Part shown: positions 1 through 7,176 of the stretch, piece after piece
How positions within the stretch are numbered: the stretch's first letter is position 1
Layout: each line of letters starts with the position of its first letter
From: an uncultured Pseudomonadota bacterium
GTDB lineage: Bacteria; Pseudomonadota; Gammaproteobacteria; Methylococcales; Methylomonadaceae
Assembly: GCA_903928965.1 (NCBI GenBank)
Contig: CAIYSZ010000010.1
Location: 1 to 46,729 of the forward strand
DNA length: 46,729 bases
Direction: 5' to 3'
Program-made: the position numbers and the translations under genes
The notes under the pieces: model-generated
Told to the model about the DNA's origin: nothing
Databases searched by the model: none
Seen by the model: only the letters and a program-made list of their open reading frames with translations

Positions 1-99
1 ATGAAGGATATATTTTAAAAATCGAGCCGAAAACGCGGATGACCTCCCTTAAACTACTCGTAACACGGATTCAGGTTAAATATAATTATACAAACAGAA

Positions 100-225
100 G
101 TCCATCTCGGCTCTCATAGTCTAATGGTAATACCCTGCGCTCGGCCTTGAGCCGGTTGAAAGCCTGATCGCCAGAAATTCTACCGAATGCAAGGGAACCT
201 TTGGCTGTATCTAATAGAGATTTGA
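100..225 (+). ncRNA. Possible structured RNA (HEARO/omega-RNA-like?)
   Basis: The stretch is GC-richer than its surroundings and has no open frame. It shows nested complementarity: CGGCTC near 108 with GAGCCG near 150, a CGGC/GCCG hairpin around 141-155, and AAGG-GAA-CCTT near 192. It also contains GGTTGAAAGCC (about 153-163). A GGTTGAAAG segment that closes a stem with an upstream GGCTC is reminiscent of the guide-scaffold RNAs of IscB-type IS200/IS605 elements (HEARO RNA). No iscB or tnpB gene follows in the next 500 bases, so it would be a solitary or decayed copy. The D-arm-like run TAGTCTAATGGTAATAC also recalls a tRNA, but no complete cloverleaf can be drawn. The assignment is speculative. 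Confidence 0.22.
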
Positions 226-240
226 TTTCTATGAGGAAAC

Positions 241-763
241 AGAACAATACTCAAATTGAAATTTGACTCACAAATAGAACAATCCATTACCTTTCTTGCA
301 ATGTTGTTATAAATCACCCGACGGTTTTTTGCGTGATATCGTTATTAATTCAGTTAATAACCGTTCAATAAGTCTGCTTTGGTAAACGTCGACGTCGATC
401 AGGCATTGGTAGATACATTAAATTGGGATGCAGTTTTTGATAAAATAAATGAACTATCAAAACAAAAACCATCGCCATCATTTGTAATCAAACTTCAAGC
501 AAGCCGACTTTAAATCATGATGAAATTTATACCGACCGTTTGTGTTGGTGATAATATTTAGTAGAAAGTTTTATTTCATTCCTTTTGGAATTTCGCTTGT
601 CACAATATAATCATCCCATCCGTTACGTCGGTACGTTTTTACTCATTTCAGTAAATATCCAAACCCTGAGAATAATCCTGTTGTGAGGTAAATTAAAAAC
701 TTTAATGGCAATGTAAATGCTGTTTCACTTTAATGTTGTTTAAAATTAAGTTATATTCGATCT
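241..763. other. Gene-poor AT-rich stretch with an orphan frame fragment
   Basis: No complete gene is visible. A frame open from about 349 to a TAA near 513 encodes roughly 50 residues ending in SFVIKLQASRL. It has no start codon with a ribosome-binding site and looks like the broken C-terminal end of an unidentified protein. The rest has many stops in all frames. It joins an accessory gene (the acyltransferase) and then phage genes, and its composition differs from the host genes to the right. It is probably decayed accessory DNA. Confidence 0.35.
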
Positions 764-1909
764 ATGAATCAAGGTTTTTCTTCGTTTTTGAATTTTTCTC
801 GATGGCTGTCAGCTTTTCTGGTTTTAATTCACCATATTAGACATATAGTTTTTGTTGATTTAAAGGATGTACATCAAAGTACGTTTTTTGTTAAGTTGTT
901 TTATTTTTTTACTGGTTTTGGTCATGAGGCTGTAGTTATTTTTTTTGTTCTGAGTGGTTTATTAGTAGGGGGTTTAACATTTGATAAATGGTTAAATGAA
1001 GAAAAAAAACTCATGTTTCAATACTTCATACATAGATTCTTTAGGATTTATATAGTATACGCTCCAGTATTAGTTATTGGTTATTTTATCGATAACATTG
1101 GGTTGAATTATTTTGATGACTCGATGTTGTATTCAAGATCACCGCAATATAAAACGTTGTCTTTGGATACAATTATAAAAGATAACCTAGGTTTTGATGT
1201 GTTTTTGTGTAATTTATTTATGCTCCAAGGTATTGATGTAGGTGTGCTTGGCAGTAATGGGCCGTTGTGGAGTTTGTCTTACGAATGGTGGTATTATTGC
1301 TTGTGGGGAGCGTTTTTGGGTGTGTTTTTTTTTAATGGCAGCAAGCGTTTTATTTATTTGGTTTTTTGTTTGTTTGTTGTCATTTTTTTGCCAGAAAAAA
1401 TATTGTTGTGGATGGTTATATGGTTGTTGGGGGTTTTTTCATACTTTTTGGCAAAAAAAGAGATTAAGTTTAAGGTATTTAAATATATTTCTGTTTTCGT
1501 TTTTATTGCGCTTTTAACGGTATCTAGATTTGATGCTTTATATTTTGTTTTAGATGGTGTTAGCGGGTTGTATATAGATTTTTTAACTGACTTTCTCTTG
1601 GGTGTGTCTTATGGTTTTGTTTTAATTTGTTTTTATGGTGTTGAAAGTTATTTTTCGAGTAGTTTTAATAGTTTTTTAGCGTCTTTTTCTTATTCGTTGT
1701 ATTTAGTTCATTTTCCATTTATTGTTTTTGTTGTTGCAGTTTTGAATCAGTTGTTTGGGGTTGGTTTTTTATTGCAGCCAGATTATTATTCTTATTTATA
1801 TTTTATTTGTTTGTCTGTATTTTTATTGCTTCTAAGTTACTTTATTTATTATATTACTGAGCGACATACCAAAAAAATAATTCAATTTTTTTCGGTATTA
1901 CAAAAATAG
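764..1909 (+). CDS. Membrane acyltransferase (Acyltransferase_3 / OafA-type)
   Basis: This 381-residue polytopic membrane protein belongs to the acyltransferase-3 family, which transfers acetyl or other acyl groups to sugars of O-antigen, exopolysaccharide or peptidoglycan. Seen in the sequence: an N-terminal LNFSRWLSAFLVLIHH segment with the family's conserved histidine region, the VIFFVLSGLLVGG motif near residues 57-70, an RFFRIY basic motif near 90-95, GPLWSLSYEWWYY near 165-177, and about ten hydrophobic helices. The full family length is present. The gene is strikingly AT-rich (long T runs, TTT/TTA codons), unlike its neighbours on the right, which suggests separate acquisition. It directly precedes a phage virion cassette, a place where serotype-converting acetylases can be carried. 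Whether it belongs to the phage or is an independent insertion is not decidable here. Confidence 0.85.
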   Translation: MNQGFSSFLNFSRWLSAFLVLIHHIRHIVFVDLKDVHQSTFFVKLFYFFTGFGHEAVVIFFVLSGLLVGGLTFDKWLNEEKKLMFQYFIHRFFRIYIVYAPVLVIGYFIDNIGLNYFDDSMLYSRSPQYKTLSLDTIIKDNLGFDVFLCNLFMLQGIDVGVLGSNGPLWSLSYEWWYYCLWGAFLGVFFFNGSKRFIYLVFCLFVVIFLPEKILLWMVIWLLGVFSYFLAKKEIKFKVFKYISVFVFIALLTVSRFDALYFVLDGVSGLYIDFLTDFLLGVSYGFVLICFYGVESYFSSSFNSFLASFSYSLYLVHFPFIVFVVAVLNQLFGVGFLLQPDYYSYLYFICLSVFLLLLSYFIYYITERHTKKIIQFFSVLQK

Positions 1910-1972
1910 AATATTCAAACTTCCTTTTCTCTCTGTGCGGATGACTTTTTTATTTCGTCCTATCATGAACCC

Positions 1973-2284
1973 ATGAACAGAGAACAAGATAATTTTACCA
2001 ATGACGATCCGGACTTATTAGTCAAGCAAAGGCGTGAAGCTTTGCTTGCGGAAATGGATTTTAAAGTTTTGGCGGACACACCGGAAGGTCGGCGGTTTCT
2101 GTGGCGGTTATTGGCCGAGTGCGGAGTGCATCACGGCTCTTTTGGAACAGACGCCTTGAGTATGGCTTACCGTGAAGGCCGCCGCTCCATAGGTCTGTTT
2201 GTGCAGAATATGTTCCGGGACATGCCGGATCAGTATTTGTTGATGTTAAAGGATGGCTTAGGCGGGCCGAGGAAACGGGATTAA
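1973..2284 (+). CDS. Bbp19-like phage protein
   Basis: This 103-residue protein carries the signature EGRRFLWRLLAECGVHHGSF followed by AYREGRRSIGLFV, which matches the Bbp19 family found next to the head genes of BPP-1-like podoviruses. In those phages it lies between the portal region and the scaffold. Here the scaffold gene follows, but the portal is absent and an acyltransferase lies upstream instead. The exact function of Bbp19 is unknown, though its position suggests head assembly or a head-tail role. The start ATG at 1973 is supported by a T-rich leader after the acyltransferase; an in-frame alternative is not obvious. It is the first gene of the cassette. Confidence 0.75.
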   Translation: MNREQDNFTNDDPDLLVKQRREALLAEMDFKVLADTPEGRRFLWRLLAECGVHHGSFGTDALSMAYREGRRSIGLFVQNMFRDMPDQYLLMLKDGLGGPRKRD

Positions 2285-2412
2285 AGTTGCCGCAAACGTG
2301 AATACAAGGGTTTGATTATGCGCTTGGGTTTGAAGCGCTGGCACAGAATATAAAGAACAGCTAGACGCTAGGCAAGTATTATTTTATTAGCTATTGTTAG
2401 GAGGAATAACGC

Positions 2413-3120
2413 ATGAGCGGTGAATCGAATTCTATATTATCCGATGCCGGTAACGGTGGCGGCGCAAGCGCGCAGGTTGACGGCGCTAATCCTGTTTCGG
2501 CGGCTATGAATGCAACAGCCGGTGATTCCGGGAGTTCTGCAAACCCAAGCCTTACCGAATCCGCCGCCGTGGATGGGAATTTAACCGGTCAAGCAGCGGA
2601 TTCCGGTAAAGAGGCCGACACCTCAAGCCAAGAAATAAGTTCAGAATTGTCCGGTGCGCCGGCGGAGTATGCGGATTTTACTTTGCCGGAAGGAGTGACG
2701 GCGGACGCGGCGTTGTTGGGCGAGTTGAAGGACTTGGCCAAGGGTTTGAATTTGACGCAGGCGCAGGCGCAGCAGTTGGCCGATTTGGGCCTTAAGCAGT
2801 TGCAGGGTGTTTTGAGCGCGCAGCAGCAGGCGTTGACCGATCAGGTAAAGGCCTGGGCTGAGGCGGCTAAGACGGACAAGGAATTCGGCGGGGATAAATT
2901 CGAGGCGAATCTGGCGGTGGCCAAGCGGGCGGTGGATGCGTTTACCACGCCGGAGTTGCGGGCGCTGTTTGACAAAACCGGTTTGGGAAATCACCCGGAT
3001 ATGATCCGGGCGTTTTATAAGGCCGGGAAGTTGATTAGCGAGGATGCCCTATTGCCGGGCGGCGCTAAGCCGGCCGGAGCGGGGCCGAAGTCGGCGGCTG
3101 ATGTTTTGTATGGAAGTTAG
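2413..3120 (+). CDS. Phage capsid scaffold-like protein
   Basis: The 235-residue acidic protein has a low-complexity N-terminus rich in S, A, G and N (residues 1-80), then a helical middle rich in Q, A and L (about 100-165, AQAQQLADLGLKQLQGVLSA region), and a compact C-terminus ending in SAADVLYGS. This architecture and its place just before the capsid gene fit phage scaffolding proteins, in which the disordered and coiled segments guide capsid assembly and are then removed. The start is fixed by a strong AGGAGG about ten bases before ATG. The C-terminal ADVLYGS ending is common in podovirus scaffolds. The preceding 128 bp hold no gene. Confidence 0.7.
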   Translation: MSGESNSILSDAGNGGGASAQVDGANPVSAAMNATAGDSGSSANPSLTESAAVDGNLTGQAADSGKEADTSSQEISSELSGAPAEYADFTLPEGVTADAALLGELKDLAKGLNLTQAQAQQLADLGLKQLQGVLSAQQQALTDQVKAWAEAAKTDKEFGGDKFEANLAVAKRAVDAFTTPELRALFDKTGLGNHPDMIRAFYKAGKLISEDALLPGGAKPAGAGPKSAADVLYGS

Positions 3121-3155
3121 CTTAGGTTTTTATTTGTTTGGGTAACGAGGGTTTT

Positions 3156-3914
3156 ATGAGCGGTACGCAGGTAGAGGTGTCGGTTACGGTGCCGAATAAT
3201 ACGGTGTTGCAGAATTCTTGCAGCTCGCCCTTGGCGGCATTGTCGGGGGCGAATTACACGGTCAGCGGGGTGCTGCCGGTGTTGACCAATGGTTTTAATT
3301 ACGTGGGAACCAACAATGGTAACGCGGCGGCGGGTGATGCTTTAGGGTTGCCTTTGGCTGAGCCTGGCTTGGAGATTTTGGTCTTTAATGCCTCCGGGGT
3401 GGAGCTGGCTTTGTTCGCCACGGGTACGAATGACACGATTAACGGGCTTTTCAGCGGGTCTTATGTGCGCTTGCCGCCGAATTCTATCAATTTGTTTTAT
3501 TGCGCGGAACAAACTGTTTGGGCTAGCGAGACGATTGGTTCAGGGTTTTTGGGGAATTTCCCCACCGCCAGCGGTCACGATGGCATAAGCGCGGCGGGTA
3601 CGACGCAGGCGGGGGCTACGCCGTTGACGGCGTTGTACAACCGGGTAACGACGGTGGCTTCCGGCGCGGGGGTGTCGTTGCCGGCGACTTCTGGCTTGTT
3701 ATTGGCCGGGGCGTGTTTGGCGGTTACGGTGGTCAATGCGCAAGGCACGAATGCGCTGAAGGTGTATCCGGCGGGTTCCGAGGTGATTGAGGGCGGTTCC
3801 GCTGGCGGGGCGTTTTCAGTTGCGGCGGCGACCAGCGGTCAGGGCGGTAAGGTGGCGACGTTTTTCAAGCTGGGCGGATCTTCGCCTTGGCATGTGATGT
3901 TGTCGAGTAACTAA
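3156..3914 (+). CDS. Phage virion-associated protein, unknown role
   Basis: The product is about 252 residues, starting at ATG 3156 behind ACGAGGG; a longer frame from TTG 3138 lacks a ribosome-binding site. It is rich in G, A, S, T and V with few charged residues and no membrane segment, giving a beta-rich composition like capsid-decoration or minor head proteins. The central part has two similar G/T-rich blocks with cysteines (around residues 115 and 185). It lies between scaffold and major capsid genes, so a head-associated role is inferred. I do not recognise a named family. Confidence 0.55.
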   Translation: MSGTQVEVSVTVPNNTVLQNSCSSPLAALSGANYTVSGVLPVLTNGFNYVGTNNGNAAAGDALGLPLAEPGLEILVFNASGVELALFATGTNDTINGLFSGSYVRLPPNSINLFYCAEQTVWASETIGSGFLGNFPTASGHDGISAAGTTQAGATPLTALYNRVTTVASGAGVSLPATSGLLLAGACLAVTVVNAQGTNALKVYPAGSEVIEGGSAGGAFSVAAATSGQGGKVATFFKLGGSSPWHVMLSSN

Positions 3915-3939
3915 TTTGGCGGGGTTGTGAGGTGAGTGT

Positions 3940-4956
3940 ATGGCGACAGTAGCGCAGGGCAGTAATGCGATTACGCTGGCGGAATGGGCAAAATTGTTAG
4001 ATCCGGACGGCAAGGTTGCGGTGGTGGCGAATTTGTTGGCGCAGACCAATGAGATTCTGGAGGACGCGGTGTTTATGGAGGGCAATTTGCCAACCGGGCA
4101 TCGGGTGACGGTGGCGACGGGGTTGCCGGCGGTGTATTGGCGTTCTTATAACGTGGGTGTGCCGAGTTCGAAGGCGACGTATGCGCAGATTGATGAGAAC
4201 ATCGGGATGTTGGAGGCGTATGCGGTGGTGGATAAGGATTTGGCTTTGTTGAACGGCAACACGGCGCAGTTCCGCATGCAGGAGGATTTGTTGTTCTTGG
4301 AGGCGATGAATCAGGTGCAGGCGAAAACGTTGTTTTATGGTAATCCGGCGAATGATCCGCGCCAGTTCATGGGCTTGTTGCCGCGTTATAACAATACGGC
4401 GTCAGGGAATGCGACCAATGTGTTGGACGCCGGCGGGACCGGAACGACCAATACGTCGATTTGGTTGGTGGTGTGGGGGGATAACACGGTGTTTTGTCCG
4501 TTTCCAAAAGGTTCTAAGGCGGGTTTGATTCATGAGGATATGGGTGAGGTGACGACGTACGATAGCAATCAGAACCGGTATCAGGCGTATCAAACCCGTT
4601 ATCAGTGGAAAAACGGGTTGGTGGTGAAGGATTGGCGTTATGTGGTGCGGATTGCGAATATTCAGGTGACGCCGGGGAATAATCCGCCGGTGACGGCTGA
4701 TTTGTTGTCGTTGATGTCGCGGGCGTTGGACCGTATCCCGAATTTGAATATGGGGCGGGCGGCGTTTTATATGAACCGTACGCTTTATTCGATATTGCGC
4801 TTGCAGGCGTTGAATAAGTCGAATATGGCGTTGGCGATTGAGCAGGCGTTGGGTCAGTTTGGTACGCCGCAGCGGTGGACGAGCTTTATGGGCGTGCCGC
4901 TGAGAAAGGTGGATGCGATTTTGAATACGGAGTCGCAGGCGACTTCTAGCTCTTAA
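3940..4956 (+). CDS. Major capsid protein (Bbp17-like, HK97 fold expected)
   Basis: The 338-residue protein builds the icosahedral shell. It resembles BPP-1-type major capsid proteins: an N-terminal helix (ITLAEWAKLLDPDGKVAVVANLL), the NEILEDAVFMEGNLPTGHRVT region near 37-57, LPAVYWRS, and a long spine-helix-like part with the QAKTLFYGNPANDPRQFMGL motif near 128-147. The C-terminal half contains NMGRAAFYMNRTLYSILRLQ. An SD (GAGGTGA) precedes ATG. Position after scaffold and before the cement protein supports the call. HK97 fold is known for this family, not visible directly. The gene is intact, so a functional shell protein is plausible even though portal and terminase are missing nearby. Confidence 0.88.
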   Translation: MATVAQGSNAITLAEWAKLLDPDGKVAVVANLLAQTNEILEDAVFMEGNLPTGHRVTVATGLPAVYWRSYNVGVPSSKATYAQIDENIGMLEAYAVVDKDLALLNGNTAQFRMQEDLLFLEAMNQVQAKTLFYGNPANDPRQFMGLLPRYNNTASGNATNVLDAGGTGTTNTSIWLVVWGDNTVFCPFPKGSKAGLIHEDMGEVTTYDSNQNRYQAYQTRYQWKNGLVVKDWRYVVRIANIQVTPGNNPPVTADLLSLMSRALDRIPNLNMGRAAFYMNRTLYSILRLQALNKSNMALAIEQALGQFGTPQRWTSFMGVPLRKVDAILNTESQATSSS

Positions 4957-5055
4957 TGGCAAGTTGTTTGGTTTTGCCGAATAACTGAAGCCGCGTAAGT
5001 AACCGGGGAAGTTACCGGGGAAGCTATCTTGGTTTAGTTTAATTTGATGTGTGAG

Positions 5056-5074
5056 TTGTCAAGTATTCCTTGAC
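5056..5074 (+). promoter_or_regulatory. Hairpin between capsid and cement genes
   Basis: TGTCAAG-TATTC-CTTGACA forms a 7-bp stem with a 5-nt loop in the 144-bp gap after the capsid gene. A run of seven T follows about 8 bases downstream, just before the AGGAGGGG ribosome-binding site of the next gene. It could act as a leaky terminator or as an RNA-end stabiliser that keeps capsid mRNA levels higher than those of downstream genes. The function is inferred only from position. Confidence 0.4.
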
Positions 5075-5100
5075 ATGTGAAGCTTTTTTTAGGAGGGGCC

Positions 5101-5634
5101 ATGGCCTTGATGGATAGTAAGTTGTTGATTGCGGGGACGCCGAATCCGAGTGTGTCGGCGCAGAATGCGAGCAGTTCTAATCCGCCGATTACCGGTCAGG
5201 ATTTGACCGGGACTACCGCGGGGACGGCAGTGTTGTCTACTTATTCGATTGATTTGAATCCGAACGCGCAGACGGGGATTGATATTGGCGAGGGTACGCC
5301 GATGTTTATCCGGGTGGTGATTCAAACCGCGTTTACCGGTTGCACCGGGTTGACGGTGGGGGTGGTGGTGGATACCACGGCAGCCTTGACCAGCGGGAAC
5401 GTGCAGACGCTTGCTTCCATGGCGTTTACGTCTTTGGCGGCGGGTACGCAGTTGTTTTTGCCGGTGCCGCCGCAGGTGGCGAATAACCTGAGTAGCGGCT
5501 TGGGTTTTGAGTTTATCGGGGCGAGTTTTACGCCGACCGGCGGCACGGTGACGGCGGGTAAAGTGGTGGCGGAGTTGACGCAACAGGTGGATGATCCGAA
5601 GTCGTTTTATAAATCCGGTTTTGCGGTGACTTAA
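5101..5634 (+). CDS. Bbp16-like capsid cement protein
   Basis: This 177-residue protein starts at ATG 5101 behind a perfect AGGAGGGG; an upstream in-frame ATG at 5077 has no such site. Features match the Bbp16 cement family: MDSKLLIAG near the start, a TYSIDLNPNAQTGIDIGEGTPMFIRVVI stretch near residues 47-75, a beta-rich core with LASMAFTSLAAGTQLFLPVPPQ, and a C-terminal QQVDDPKSFYKSGFAV. Cement proteins bind the outer or interlocking surface of the capsid and stabilise it. Its place right after the capsid gene is as in BPP-1. Confidence 0.8.
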   Translation: MALMDSKLLIAGTPNPSVSAQNASSSNPPITGQDLTGTTAGTAVLSTYSIDLNPNAQTGIDIGEGTPMFIRVVIQTAFTGCTGLTVGVVVDTTAALTSGNVQTLASMAFTSLAAGTQLFLPVPPQVANNLSSGLGFEFIGASFTPTGGTVTAGKVVAELTQQVDDPKSFYKSGFAVT

Positions 5635-5672
5635 TCAACGCCTAGGCGTTTGGGGTTTTGGGAGTAAAGGTT

Positions 5673-5942
5673 ATGCCTAAATATGAGGTGTTGGCGGAGT
5701 CGGTCATCGGCGGGCGGTTGGTGCCGGCGGGGACGATTCTGAATGAGGGCGGCGCGGAGGATTATCATCCGGACAGGCACGGCGAGGCGGGGGCGAATTT
5801 GCGGTTGATTAAAGACCCGTTACCTAAACGGCGGCCCAGTTTGCCGGAGCCGGCGGGCTCAGGTTTGGCGCTGCCGGATTCCGGCGCGGTGGCTGAGCAG
5901 GTTGGCCAGCGCGAGATTTTGGGCGGGGAAGGGCAGGCTTAA
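5673..5942 (+). CDS. Small phage late protein, unknown
   Basis: The 89-residue protein starts at ATG 5673 after GGGAGTAAAGG. The N-terminal half (YEVLAESVIGGRLVPAGTIL) looks like a small beta domain; the C-terminal half is rich in P, G and E and is probably flexible. No membrane segment or catalytic motif is visible. It sits between the cement protein and another small gene in the late operon, so a minor structural or assembly role is the most that can be said. Confidence 0.55.
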   Translation: MPKYEVLAESVIGGRLVPAGTILNEGGAEDYHPDRHGEAGANLRLIKDPLPKRRPSLPEPAGSGLALPDSGAVAEQVGQREILGGEGQA

Positions 5943-5975
5943 GCCGATTGGGTTTTATTGAGTTTTGGAGGGGTT

Positions 5976-6233
5976 ATGGAACAGGTTAACCGGATTGTGG
6001 AGCGGGTTGAGAAGATTGAGCAGGCGCGGATTACGGCGATTACGATTGATTGCGAGGACGGGACGGAGTTAAAGATCGGGGCGGAGGATGATCCGCTTAA
6101 TTCCGTGCCGTTGGAGAACGTGCAGTCTTTGCGCCTGGGTGATTATTTGGTGGTGGATAGCCAAGGGCAGCGGCATATCGTGGGGAAGGAGCAGCACGAG
6201 GCGAGTTTGGTCAAGCCCGGCGGTGCGGTGTGA
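5976..6233 (+). CDS. Small phage protein with coiled-coil start
   Basis: The 85-residue protein starts at ATG 5976 directly behind GGAGGGGTT. Residues 1-17 (MEQVNRIVERVEKIEQA) are a short amphipathic coiled-coil-like helix, followed by a beta-rich part with a LRLGDYLVVD segment. No known domain was recognised. It may be a minor virion or chaperone protein. The next 217 bp (6234-6450) carry no supported gene. Confidence 0.5.
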   Translation: MEQVNRIVERVEKIEQARITAITIDCEDGTELKIGAEDDPLNSVPLENVQSLRLGDYLVVDSQGQRHIVGKEQHEASLVKPGGAV

Positions 6234-6450
6234 GCGGGGCGGATGTTATGTAGTATTTTCAAGCCGCCAAGGGTTGTCTTAAAAATGATGTCCGTTTGTC
6301 GCGGGCTTGGTTGATAGGCTTTAAGGGGGGAAGGGCCTTATTTGGCCGCTGGAAACGGCGATCTTTTTTGGCGATTGCCTTGGGGTGCGGTCATGACGCT
6401 ACAAGGATGTATTCAGGGCAATCACCAAAGAAATTTAAGTGGAGGCGCGG

Positions 6451-6687
6451 GTGTTGTCGGAAGAGAAATTGCGAACGATTTTGCAGGAGTTTTTTGAGGA
6501 GCGGGCCCGAGTGGATGCGGCGACGCATGGAATTCATCATGAATGGATTGCGGCGAAGATTGAGCGTGAACGTGTGCTGGCGGAGATGTACCGTACGGTG
6601 ACCAAGGCGGCGGTGAGTTGGTCTATTCCGGTGTTGCTGGGGGCGGTTTGGTATTTTTTTCAGCATGGGAAATGGCCGGGAGGGTAA
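6451..6687 (+). CDS. Small single-TM phage protein (possible holin)
   Basis: The product is about 78 residues. GGAGG at 6441-6445 sits 5 bases before GTG 6451 and 8 before TTG 6454, so the start is one of these; an earlier GTG at 6439 is upstream of the SD. A charged helical N-terminus (EEKLRTILQEFFEERARVD and ERERVLAEM) is followed by one hydrophobic segment near the C-terminus (AAVSWSIPVLLGAVWYFF) and a short basic tail. Size and layout fit small phage holin-like proteins, which form lesions in the inner membrane at lysis. No endolysin lies nearby, so a structural membrane role is an alternative. Confidence 0.45.
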   Translation: MLSEEKLRTILQEFFEERARVDAATHGIHHEWIAAKIERERVLAEMYRTVTKAAVSWSIPVLLGAVWYFFQHGKWPGG

Positions 6688-6689
6688 AT

Positions 6690-6995
6690 ATGTTGCTGGA
6701 ATTTTTGGCTAATTTGTTTGGCGGTTCGGGCGGCGGTAATTTGCAGGCGACGGCGGTGAGTCAGTCGCAGCCGTTGCCGGTGGCGGAGCAGCGGAATTTT
6801 TTGACAAAGTTGATCGATACGACGACGTTCACCGGCTATACGTTAACCGGTTGGGCCGCGCCGGGGACGGCGCAGACCTCGGCCACGTGGGCTATTTCGC
6901 GGACGGATAGCACGGGGAATGTGTTGTGGGCGAACGGGACGGCGGGGTTTGTGAATGCGTGGTCAGGACGTGGTTCGATTTCTGCTTGGGCTTAG
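6690..6995 (+). CDS. Small phage late protein, unknown
   Basis: The 101-residue protein starts at ATG 6690, two bases after the previous stop, with the SD GGGAGGG inside that gene's end, so the two are translationally linked. It begins with a hydrophobic MLLEFLANLFGG followed by a glycine-rich turn; the rest is rich in T, S, W and G and looks beta-structured (TGYTLTGWAAPGTAQTSATW). It could be a small tail-associated or adsorption-apparatus protein. No family is recognised. Confidence 0.5.
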   Translation: MLLEFLANLFGGSGGGNLQATAVSQSQPLPVAEQRNFLTKLIDTTTFTGYTLTGWAAPGTAQTSATWAISRTDSTGNVLWANGTAGFVNAWSGRGSISAWA

Positions 6996-7074
6996 GTTTG
7001 GCTGTTGGTGTCTGGTGGCTAAGATTTTAAAAGCGTGTAGGGGGCTGGCTAGCTGAGAAACAAGAGGGGGCATT

Positions 7075-7176
7075 GTGGAGAAATTGGTGGATTGGGCGCG
7101 GCGGAAGAAGAAGCGGGAGTTCTTGGCGATGAGTCCGGCTGAGGTTGGTAAAAAATTTATGAGGTGTAGGAAGTGA
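7075..7176 (+). CDS. 33-residue basic peptide coupled to tail gene
   Basis: A GTG at 7075, preceded by GAGGGGG (6-bp spacing), opens a 33-codon frame. Its TGA overlaps the GTG start of the tail protein as GTGA (7173-7176). The peptide is basic (a run of arginines and lysines around residues 9-14). Such a coupled mini-frame may serve mainly to deliver ribosomes to the tail gene, or be a true small phage protein. It is supported by the SD and overlap only. Confidence 0.45.
   Translation: MEKLVDWARRKKKREFLAMSPAEVGKKFMRCRK

Noticed and set aside
104..175. tRNA gene
   Set aside because: A D-arm-like run exists but D-stem pairing fails and no anticodon or T-arm can be placed.
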